A stretch of DNA of 45,974 bases from Bacteroidales bacterium (GTDB lineage: Bacteria; Bacteroidota; Bacteroidia; Bacteroidales; WCHB1-69). The stretch's first letter is position 1, and each line of letters begins with the position of its first letter. Of the stretch, positions 17,410 through 26,900 are shown in pieces. The notes under the pieces are model-generated. The model saw nothing but the letters and a program-made list of their open reading frames with translations, had not been told where the DNA came from and did no database searches. The position numbers and the translations under genes are program-made. The stretch covers positions 1 through 45,974 of the forward strand of contig JAFTCA010000078.1 in the NCBI GenBank assembly GCA_017454945.1. The letters are read 5' to 3'.

Positions 17410-17453
17410 CAAATAGTTTTTTCTCGTTTATAATTAATCAAAAATATAACATC

Positions 17454-18905
17454 ATGAAAGAGATATTAAGTTTAGAACCCGCTCGTGTATTTCACTATTT
17501 CAATGAGATATGCAAAGTGCCTCGTCCCTCGAAAAGAGAAGGCAAAATTATTGAATGGTTGCTTGAAACCGGCAAAAAGTTAGGTCTGGATACCAAGCGT
17601 GATGAAGCCGGCAACGTGCTGATTTCGAAGCCTGCCACGCCCGGCAAAGAGAAAGTGACGCCCGTCATTTTCCAGAGCCACATGGACATGGTATGCGAGA
17701 AGAACAACGATACCAAGTTCGACTTCGACAAAGACTCCATCCAGCCCTACGTTGACGGCGAGTGGCTGCGTGCCAAAGGCACCACCTTGGGAGCCGACGA
17801 CGGCATCGGCATGGCCATCGCGCTGGCAATTCTGGAAGACAAAACCATCGAGCACGGTCCCATTGAGTGCTTGTTCACCGTGGATGAAGAGACCGGTCTG
17901 ACGGGTGCTTTTGCTTTGAAGTCGGGCTTTATGAAGGGCAAGATGCTCTTGAACCTCGACTCGGAGGATGAAGGCGAGTTCTTCATCGGTTGCGCCGGCG
18001 GAAAAGACACGGTAGCCACACTGGACTGCGAATACGAAGCCGTGCCCAAAGGGAGTGTCGCTTACACACTAACCGTCAATGGTTTACAAGGCGGCCACTC
18101 AGGCGACGACATCAACAAGGGCCGTGGTAACGCCGTAAAATTGCTGAACCGCATCCTGTGGAATAGCTATCAGGAGTACGACATGCGCATTGCCGACATC
18201 TGCGCCGGCAACCTGCGCAACGCCATCGCCCGCGAAGGTATGGCTGTTGTGACACTGCCAAAAGCCAACGCCAAGAAATTCGAACAATATGTGGCTCAAT
18301 GCGACAAGACTTTCAAAAACGAATATAGCACAACCGACCCTGGCGTTGCTGCCAGCTGCAAACCTTGCGAGCTGCCCAAGCAAGTCATTGACGAGATGCT
18401 GCAGATTGACATCATGAACGCCCTGTACGTTTGTCCTCACGGCGTAGTGGCCATGTCGCAGGATATCAAGGACTTCGTAGAGACCTCATCCAACTTAGCT
18501 TCCATCAAGATTGCCGACGGAAAAGTGATTATCACCACCAGCCAACGCAGCTCGGTTGAGTCGCGCAAGCAAGCCATTGTGGACCGCGTATCGGCCACTT
18601 TCTACATGATTGGCGCCGATGTGGAGAACAGCGACGGCTATCCTGGCTGGACTCCCAATCCCAACTCAAAAGTGCTGAAAGTGCTGGAGACAGCCTACAA
18701 AAATGTCTTTGGTAAGGCTCCCGTGGTGAAAGCCATCCACGCAGGCTTGGAGTGCGGCCTCTTCTCAGAGAAATATCCCGACCTGGATATGGTTTCCTAC
18801 GGCCCCACCCTCCGCGGCGTTCACTCACCCGACGAGAAACTTTTGATTAACACTGTCAAGATGTGCTGGGACCTCACCGTTGAATTTTTGAAAATCGTTA
18901 AATAA
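17454..18905 (+). CDS. pepD: Aminoacyl-histidine dipeptidase (cytosol non-specific dipeptidase)
   Basis: The 483-residue M20-family metallopeptidase begins MKEILSLEPARVFHYFNEIC, typical of PepD. Zinc ligands and catalytic residues are visible in FQSHMDMVCEK, GADDGIGMA, DEETGLTGA and, near the C-terminus, IHAGLECGLF. The length is standard. It hydrolyses Xaa-His and other unblocked dipeptides in the cytosol. Its own promoter lies upstream. The LptF/G-type permease starts 10 or 88 bases after its stop, so a shared transcript is likely. Confidence 0.93.
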   Translation: MKEILSLEPARVFHYFNEICKVPRPSKREGKIIEWLLETGKKLGLDTKRDEAGNVLISKPATPGKEKVTPVIFQSHMDMVCEKNNDTKFDFDKDSIQPYVDGEWLRAKGTTLGADDGIGMAIALAILEDKTIEHGPIECLFTVDEETGLTGAFALKSGFMKGKMLLNLDSEDEGEFFIGCAGGKDTVATLDCEYEAVPKGSVAYTLTVNGLQGGHSGDDINKGRGNAVKLLNRILWNSYQEYDMRIADICAGNLRNAIAREGMAVVTLPKANAKKFEQYVAQCDKTFKNEYSTTDPGVAASCKPCELPKQVIDEMLQIDIMNALYVCPHGVVAMSQDIKDFVETSSNLASIKIADGKVIITTSQRSSVESRKQAIVDRVSATFYMIGADVENSDGYPGWTPNPNSKVLKVLETAYKNVFGKAPVVKAIHAGLECGLFSEKYPDLDMVSYGPTLRGVHSPDEKLLINTVKMCWDLTVEFLKIVK

Positions 18906-18993
18906 TTAGCGGCACTTGACAACGTTTAAGTCCATAATTTCCAAGACAAAAGAGTATTGGAGCTGGTTTCGGGAGAAATTCAGATGGAGGATT

Positions 18994-20058
18994 ATGGACT
19001 CCTACATCCTCAAAAAATACTTGGGATCGTTCTTCTTTGCCATCACCTTGCTGATGACGGTCATCATTGTGTTTGACATTTCGGAGAACATCAACTTGTT
19101 TTTGGACAGGGATGCACCGTTGAAAGACATTATCTTCAAATACTACCTCAACTTTATCCCCTACTTCATCAACCTGTTTATTCCGCTATTCACCTTTATC
19201 TCAGTCATTTGGTTTACTTCCAAATTGTCTGGAAACAACGAAATCATCTCGTTTTTTAATGCGGGCGTAGATTTCTACCGTTTTCTGATGCCATACATTG
19301 TGGGCAGTTTGATTATCGTGGCCATCTCATTTGCCATGGCCAACTTTGTCATTCCGCGCACTAACGAGAAGCTCTTTGAGTTCAAGGACAAATACACCAA
19401 GCGTAAGTTTGTCACTCACACCAACATACACGTCAAAAACTCGCCCAACTCATACGTTTATGTCGAACGCTGGCAAAACGACATGCTCGAGGGCAGTTAT
19501 TTCTCGTACGAGGAGATGGGTGAAGACCAGTTCACTTACAAACTGTCTGCCTCAGGCATCCATTACAATGAAGACACGAAGAACTGGACCCTGCGCAACT
19601 GGACCAAACGCCACATCCTTGACGGTGTGGAGACAGTAGAGACGGGGCGGCGCATGGACACGGTATTCAACATCTCGCCCAACGACTTCAACCAGGACGA
19701 AAACATCATTGAGACAATGACTTACAAGGAATTGCGGCGATTTATCAAGTCGGAAAACGAGAAGGGATCGAGTTTGGTAAAGGTGTATGAGATTGAGAAG
19801 CACAAGCGAATATCGAATCCTGTGGGGGCACTCATTATGGCGATACTCGGCTTGAGTGTCGCGGCGCGGAAGACGCGGCGTGGAGTCGGTGTCCATGTCT
19901 TCATCGGGTTGGTTATCGCCTTCTCGTTCATTTTCTTCCAGCAGGTGGCCAAAGTATTCGCTTTGTCGGGCTTGTTGCCACCCGCCATCGGCTCGTGGAT
20001 TCCCAACATGCTGTATGCCGTCATTTGTATTTACCTATTGAAATTTGTGCAAAAATAA
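18994..20058 (+). CDS. LptF/LptG-family LPS export permease
   Basis: The 354-residue YjgP/YjgQ-type inner-membrane protein starts MDSYILKKYLGSFF, the usual family N-terminus. Three helices follow in the first 110 residues, then a periplasmic beta-jellyroll domain at about 130-265. Three further helices include NPVGALIMAILGLSVA. LptF/G with LptB drive LPS from the inner membrane to the Lpt bridge. The ATG at 18994 has GGAGG five bases upstream; a TTG at 18916 would add 26 residues lacking family similarity. It directly precedes pyrK with 7 bases between, a genomic rather than functional link. Confidence 0.82.
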   Translation: MDSYILKKYLGSFFFAITLLMTVIIVFDISENINLFLDRDAPLKDIIFKYYLNFIPYFINLFIPLFTFISVIWFTSKLSGNNEIISFFNAGVDFYRFLMPYIVGSLIIVAISFAMANFVIPRTNEKLFEFKDKYTKRKFVTHTNIHVKNSPNSYVYVERWQNDMLEGSYFSYEEMGEDQFTYKLSASGIHYNEDTKNWTLRNWTKRHILDGVETVETGRRMDTVFNISPNDFNQDENIIETMTYKELRRFIKSENEKGSSLVKVYEIEKHKRISNPVGALIMAILGLSVAARKTRRGVGVHVFIGLVIAFSFIFFQQVAKVFALSGLLPPAIGSWIPNMLYAVICIYLLKFVQK

Positions 20059-20065
20059 TCCTCCT

Positions 20066-20815
20066 ATGATATACACTACCGTTAAAGTATTATCACAAAA
20101 GAAATTAGCCTCCGACATCTATCAACTGGAAGTTACCCGTCCTGCCGACACGGAGATCAAGCCCGGACAGTTTTTCATGCTGAAAGCGTGGTCGGGCGAG
20201 CTGACGCTGATGCGTCCTATCAGCGTTTTCAGAACCGACGAAGCAAGCATTTCCTTTATGTACCGCAAGGTTGGTCAGGGCACCGAACGGCTCACCCACC
20301 TAAGGAAAGGCAGCTCCATGCAGATTATGGGCGCTTTGGGCAACGGCTTCCCGATAGAGAAAATCAAAGGGAAGGTGGCATTGGTGGGCGGTGGCATCGG
20401 CATACCGCCGTTGTACGAGACGGCCCGTGCGCTGCGTAGTTGCGGAGCCAAACAGGTGGATGCTTATCTGGGCTATAAGAAGGAACTGTTTGCCATTGAT
20501 GACTTTGCAGCCGTTGCCGACAACGTTTTCATCGCCAACGAGCAAGGCAAAGAGGGCTATCACGGCTTTGTCACCGATTTATTACATACTGAAGATTACG
20601 ACTATGTGCTCACCTGCGGACCTGAAATTATGATGATGAAGGTGTTGCGCATGTGCCGCGAAAAGAAAGTAACCTGTTACCTCTCGATGGAGCGCCACAT
20701 GGGCTGCGGCATCGGCGCCTGCCTCGTTTGTTCGTGCAAAACCGTCAACGGCATGAAGCGCGCCTGCAAAGACGGCCCCGTGTTTGCGGGAGAGGAGATA
20801 CAAACTGAAAACTGA
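20066..20815 (+). CDS. pyrK: Dihydroorotate dehydrogenase electron transfer subunit
   Basis: The 249-residue ferredoxin-reductase-type protein has an FAD-binding barrel (about 1-95, with LMRPISVFR), an NAD-binding domain with GGGIGIPPLYETAR, and a C-terminal [2Fe-2S] site. The site's four cysteines are in CGIGACLVC and the later C of RACKDGP. PyrK passes electrons from dihydroorotate dehydrogenase PyrD to NAD. PyrD is not in the window. The ATG at 20066 is preferred to an upstream GTG overlapping the permease gene. The stop codon and the residues TEN before it are encoded by a copy of the ACTGAAA heptamer repeat, so the very C-terminus may be repeat-derived. Confidence 0.9.
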   Translation: MIYTTVKVLSQKKLASDIYQLEVTRPADTEIKPGQFFMLKAWSGELTLMRPISVFRTDEASISFMYRKVGQGTERLTHLRKGSSMQIMGALGNGFPIEKIKGKVALVGGGIGIPPLYETARALRSCGAKQVDAYLGYKKELFAIDDFAAVADNVFIANEQGKEGYHGFVTDLLHTEDYDYVLTCGPEIMMMKVLRMCREKKVTCYLSMERHMGCGIGACLVCSCKTVNGMKRACKDGPVFAGEEIQTEN

Positions 20816-20839
20816 AAATTGACAACTGAAAACGGAGGA

Positions 20840-20890
20840 GATTCCGCAGTGCTGCCTTCGACATACTCAGGCTGCGCTTGCGGAATGGAG
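20840..20890. repeat. Palindromic module P1, expanded copy
   Basis: GATTCCGC at 20840-20847 and GCGGAATGGAG at 20880-20890 form the arms seen in the compact P1 copies at 31000, 34104 and 42560. Here a longer insert separates them. It lies directly upstream of a terminator, after heptamer units at the pyrK 3' end. Confidence 0.6.
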
Positions 20891-20892
20891 AT

Positions 20893-20928
20893 AAAAAAAG
20901 TCATCGTGCTGAGCACGATGACTTTTTT
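20893..20928. terminator. Bidirectional intrinsic terminator
   Basis: A long stem, AGTCATCGTGC with GCACGATGACT plus A/T flanks, and a 3-base loop lies between the convergent pyrK and FISUMP-repeat genes. Confidence 0.88.
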
Positions 20929-20946
20929 GTTGAACTATTGGAGTTG

Positions 20947-23900
20947 CTATTCGGCATCCTTCACGCAACGGATTACACGGCTGTAACCTTGATTACCCGT
21001 TTGGTTTGCATATTGCAAATATGTGCCGTTATGTTGAATAAACACATTCATATAAGAACCCACTCCTGTGCTCGTCCACATGCCTTCATAATAAGCTTGA
21101 GTGGTTCTGTAATGCGACTGAGAAGTATTTCCATCCAATTCTCCAAAATAGAACCAGCCGAAACCTGTTGCATTCGTTTTTTCTGACGTGTTTTTAAACC
21201 CGTTATTGCTGAAATAATAAGGCAGAACCATAGGATAATAAAGGTCTTGGTTACTGCAAATATTAACATTACCTGATGAGCTATACGCTTTTACAGCAAG
21301 AGAACCGTCATTGTAGGTTTCATTAATATAAGTGAACAATTCTCCAAACTCGTCTACGCTGGGAATATGCCAACCTTCGGGACAAATCTTGTCAACATTA
21401 GGATCATATCGCAATCCATAACCATAGAAATAGCCAGCCATATCACCATAAAGTGTATCAGCATAGCCATTATAGGTAACAACAGAAGGAGTGTATTCTG
21501 CAATCTTCTCGGCTACTTTTATAGTACTTGCTATAGGAATGAACTTGCTGATGTCACTGCCGTCGTTGTATTTGGAGGTGTGCAGGTTCTCACGCGTCCA
21601 GCAGAGCTTGCCCAGTTGTACGGTACGATATTCATTACCGTCACCATCCGTTATGGTGCCACAGTCTTTCAAACCTTCAGGATCTTCCATCACCACTTTC
21701 ATATCATTACTATACACATACTCATCTCCGCTCTTAGCATAGCCTCTTACATAATAGATGGCGCCTTGGATAAGATTTTCGAAAGTGGCTGAGAATTCAC
21801 CATTGTCGGTTCCTTCAACTTGCTTAGAACCGATTAAAACATAAGTGGGGTGACTTTTGTGAGTAGCGTTTTTATACAAGCTATAGAGGAAACCGCGCTC
21901 GGTAACATTTTGGCCATACTTCAAGGTTGCCGACACTGTAGCCTCGGTGCGAGTTACACCAGTCACCTCGCCAGCCTCCACAGCCATCTCTTTAAACTCT
22001 TCCATCGTAGTGAAAGTCAGTGCCTCGCCATAAGCAGTACCAGCCTCATTGGTAGCATAGGCACGAACGTAGTAAGTGGTTTCAAAAGAGAGGTCCTTAA
22101 GCTCAATCTGATAAGTTCCCACTTCAGCCGTAGCGGCTCTAACCACCTTATCAGACAAGTCGGGTTGGTTGTTGGTGGTGCTGTAGCAAACTCCACGTTC
22201 GATTATCTCAGAGCCTCCATTGCTAACCACTTCGCAATTAACCACAGCGGCCACATCAATAATTCCGGTCACTTCGAGCGTATGTACCATAGGCTTTTCA
22301 GCTTGTGCCAAAGCCTTAAAGGTGATTTCGTTACCATAAGATGTTCCCACCTCATTCACAGCATAAGCGCGAGCATAATAGGTTTGTCCTTGTTCAAGTC
22401 CTGTCAGGGCGGCAGTAAAGATGCCTGTACCTTTACCACAATCCACTGTCTTGGATTCGACTGTCGGAGCAGCTGTCGTGGCATAGCAAATACCGCGGGC
22501 TGTCACCTCGGCACCGCCATCGGCACTTACATTACCATCCACTTTCACATTGTCGGTCATAATTTCGTAAGCCTCACTGGTAGTCACAGTAGCAATCGTA
22601 GGTGCGGGCTTCGTAGTGAATGACACTTCTTCGCCATAACTCATGCCTATCTCATTCACCATATAAGCCTTAACATAATAGTTGGTTTCAGGTGTCAAAC
22701 CCGTCATGCCAAACGAATAAGTGTAAGCTGTAACATCAACCACTTCTTTATGATCCTCGATGGAAGGATTTCCAGTGGTATTCCAGCAGAAACCGCGCTC
22801 GGTAACGGCGGCAAAGCCATCAGACAGAATCCTGGCATTAGCCGTGGCAGCATTATGTGAAATTTCGGTCATCGGATTAGTTTGCACAGATCCCAACTGA
22901 GCTTCGGGTTCCTTGACACAGCGGATAAAGTAGCCATAACGCTGGCAACCAGATTCGTAATAGCGTTGCAGAGTAGTGCCTGTAGATTGGAAGAACCACG
23001 GTAAGCAGTTGCTGCCCGTCTTGGTAGAAGTCCAATAAGCATCGTATCGACCTTCACATCTCGGATAAGAAGAACTGGTATTACCGTTCAAACTACCGGC
23101 ATAGAACCAGCCGAAGCCCGTAGCATTGCTTGTTGCTTGAGGTTTACCGAAATTATAACTTGCAAAATAGTGAGGCAATACAATCGGATAAGCCAAAGAG
23201 AGACTACCCACAGATCCCCTACCGCTCGTATTGCAAGTAACGGCCGTATTATTAGCATAAGTCTCACTTACGTAATTGAGCAGTGAGCACCAGTCGTCCA
23301 TAGTGGAAACGCGCCAGCCGGCGGGACAAACGGCTTTATCATCGTTGACGAAGCCCACGCCATAGTAATAACCGCAAACCTCGGCGGGCATCGTGTCACC
23401 GCTTTGGATAAACGGCTCATACATAGCATATTCGTTAGAAATCAGTGTCATTGTAGGTCTGTCGAACATCGTGATAGGCGTACCATCTGCATATTTGGTT
23501 GTACGCAGGTTCTCACGGGTCCAGCAGTTACCACCCAAAACGACGGTACGGTATTCATTACCATCACCATCGACCATAGTACCGCAATCAACCAGACCTT
23601 CAGGATCTTGCATAACCACCTTCATATCTTCACTATAAACTTCTTTTTCAGCAGTTTTTGCATAACCGCGAACATAGTAAGTTCCACCCTGGATCAAATT
23701 GGTAAAGGTGTGGCTAAACTCACCGTTTTCGGTAGATTCATCCTTTATCGTACCAATCAACTGATAGGTAGCGTGGCTGGAGAGTGTGCGGCCCGGATAG
23801 AGGCTATAGATAAAGCCGCGTTCGGTCACATCAACACCATACAGCAAAGTAGCTGACACGGTAGCATCAGTGCGGGTCACGCCTGTCACTTCACCTGCAC

Positions 23901-26900
23901 GAACCAGCATTTCCTTGATTTCCTCAAGAGTCGTAAATGTAAGGGCATCGCCGTAACCAACACCAGCCTCATTCACGGCGTAAGCGCGAACATAATAGGT
24001 GGTTTCGAACGACAACGAATCCATTACGAGGGCATAGGTGCCCATACCTGCATCGTTAGCCTTAATAGACTTATCGCCCAAGTCGGGTTGAGCATTGGTA
24101 GTACTGTAGCAAATACCACGTTCGGTCACGTCGGCGCCACCGTTTTCGGTCACTTCGCAATGAACCGTTGCCTTAGTGTCGAGGATATTATCCACCGATT
24201 GGGTAATAACCGTCGGCTTCTGAGCCTCTACCAGCGGTGCAAAGGTCACTTCGTTACCATAAGCGGTGCCCACTTTGTTGGTAGCGTAAGCTCGAGCGTA
24301 GTAAGTCTGACCTGAAACAAGCTCTTTAATCTCTACTGAGAATGAGCCCAAGCCTTCGCCACTGGGTATCACGGTCGATTCGATGGTAGGTTCAGGAGTG
24401 GTAGCATAGCAGATACCACGTGCCGTTACGGCCTCACCACCATCGCTGGTTACTTCACCGTCAATAGTAGCCTGATCTTTCATAATGTTATGTGCCTCTC
24501 CAGTGGTCACCGTAGGAACTACAGGAAGCGGAAGTGTTGTGAACGACACTTCTTCACCATAGCTGATACCCACCGAATTAATCATGTAAGCTCTAACATA
24601 GTAGGTGGTCTCGTGGGTCAAGTCGTTCAGCACGGTTGAGAATTCATTTTCAGTGCCTTCAACGACAACTTTGTGATTGTCAACAGTGGGAGCCGTATCG
24701 TTATTCCAGCAGAAACCACGCTCTGTAACAGCGGTATAGCCATTGGAAACAATCTTGCCATGAGCAGTTGCCGAGTAATAGGTAACATCGCTCATAGGTT
24801 CTGTCGTAACAACACCCAATACTGGGTCGGGTTCCTTCACGCAACGAACAAAGTAACCATAAAGCTGACAACCAGATTCATAGTAGCGTTGCAAATTAGA
24901 ACCCGTATTTTGGATAAAGAATGGCAGACAGTTGCTACCAGTCTTGGTGGAAGTCCAATAGGCATCGTATCTACCCTCACATCTAGGATAGGATGATGTA
25001 GTATTGCCGTTCAAACTGCCTGCATAGAACCAACCGAAGCCCGTGGCATTGCTGGTGGGTTGCGGTTTACCCATATTATAATTTGCGAAGTAGTGCGGTA
25101 TAACCAACGGATAAGCCAAACTGATGTTACCAACAGAACCTCTGCCGCTGGTGTTGCAAGTAACAGCAGCGTTGTCGGCGTAAGTCTCGCTTACATAATT
25201 GAACAAATCACACCAGTCATCCATGGTGGAAACACGCCAACCGATAGGACAGATTGCATTATCATCATTGATAAAGCCCACACCGTAGTAGTAACCGCAA
25301 ACCTCAGCAGGCATGGTGTCATTATTTTGGATAAAGGGTTCGTACATAGCCTTCTCTAAGGAAACCTTTGTCATGGTTGGTCTGTCATAGAACTCAATAG
25401 GTGTACCATCGGCATATTTAGTGGTGCGCAGGTTCTCGCGCATCCAGCAGTTGGAACCTAAACGAACTGTTTTATATTCGTTACCATCTGCATCCGTAAC
25501 GGTACCGCAATCAACCAATCCTTCGGGATCCGGCATTACCACTTTCATATCTTCGGTATAGAGCACCATATCGGCAGTTTTAGCATAGCCTCTCACATAG
25601 TATGTCGCGCCCTGAATCAACGAAAGCGTGGTTTGGAATACGCCGTCCTCGGTTGAACCGTCCTTGACAGTACCTATCAACTGATAGGTGGCATGGCTAT
25701 TGAGTGTTCTGTTGGGGTATAAGCTGTAGATAAAGCCACGTTCAACGATCTCAGCGCCATTCGACTGCTTAGCCGAAACAGTGGCTGATGTGTTGGTAAT
25801 GTCGGTAACTTCACCTGCTTCTATCGATGGCATCACATACTCAACCGTAGTGAAGGACAACTCTTCGCCGTAAGCTAAGTCAGAGGCTGTTTGAGCGTAT
25901 GCTCTAAACACATACTTGGTGCTCGGCGTCAGCGATGTAGCCAAAGCCGAGAATTCTGGTGTCAACGTGGCAGCCACGGCCAACCATGAATCGGTGCCGT
26001 CTTTTTTGTATTGGAAACCACAAGCGGTAACATCTTCCGATGTCTTTGTGAAAGTACCATGCAACAGAGCCTTTACAGAAGCAACTTCCGTAGCTTCCAG
26101 CGTCTTAACAACGGGAGGCGTTATGGCCATCGTAGTAAAATATTTTGGTTCTGCATAAGTGGTGTCAGACTCTGTAATGGCGTATGCGCGCACGGCATAC
26201 TTTGTATTTTGCTTAAGATCAAACAGTTCGTAATCGAAAGGCGAGGTAATCTGAGTACCGATAAACGATCTTACATTTACCCATTCGGCATTTTCGCGCA
26301 GTTCAAACCCGATTTTCTTTACAGATTCTTCACCTTTGGCAAAGCTACCATACACATGAGCTCGGTTGTAGTCGATGTCGGTCACACTGTCGGTCTTCAC
26401 AGTCGGAGGAACGATGCCCGTCGTGGAGAAAGTCACCTCTTCGCCATAGTAATACTCTTCGTCCGCTACGGCGTAGGCTTTGAAGACATATTGGGTCTCT
26501 TTGGTCAGGTTGCGAATACCGAAGGTAAATTCGGCATCGGTATGATCGCAAGTCAATGTATTCCATTCAGTTGCGTTAGCCTGTCTCCAGTTGAAACCTT
26601 CTTCGGTCACCGTCATATTGTGGGCTTTCCAACTACCACTCAAAGTGGCGGTTGACGAGGTGAGGTTGAAGGCGCTGTCGGTGCGGACAATCAGGTATGG
26701 AGGAATCTCTTCGTTGGGAAACACGAAGGTCACAGTGCCACTACCCTGTTGTTTCTGTGTAACCGCGGCCTCTTTCGAGCCGTCAATCTGGGTGGCATAG
26801 CCGACATATTGCATATTGTCGCCTTGCGCAAACAGATTATTGGTATGTTTTTTAGTGGTTTCGACGGTTAACGGCATACTGCTAACATACTCAATACGAG

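Larger units (their letters stand above)
17133..17453. other. Divergent galE-pepD intergenic region
   Basis: This 321-base gap without a gene contains the galE -7 element, a 170-base region of heptameric arrays, and the pepD -7 element. No RNA gene or protein start was recognised. Confidence 0.7.

Noticed and set aside
18916..18993. TTG start of the LptF/G-type gene
   Set aside because: Family similarity starts at MDSYILKKYLG, where an ATG has GGAGG five bases upstream; not fully excluded.
22869..26655. Several plus-strand frames of 80-257 residues across the giant gene
   Set aside because: They recur with the same period as the protein repeats on the other strand and are shadows of it.
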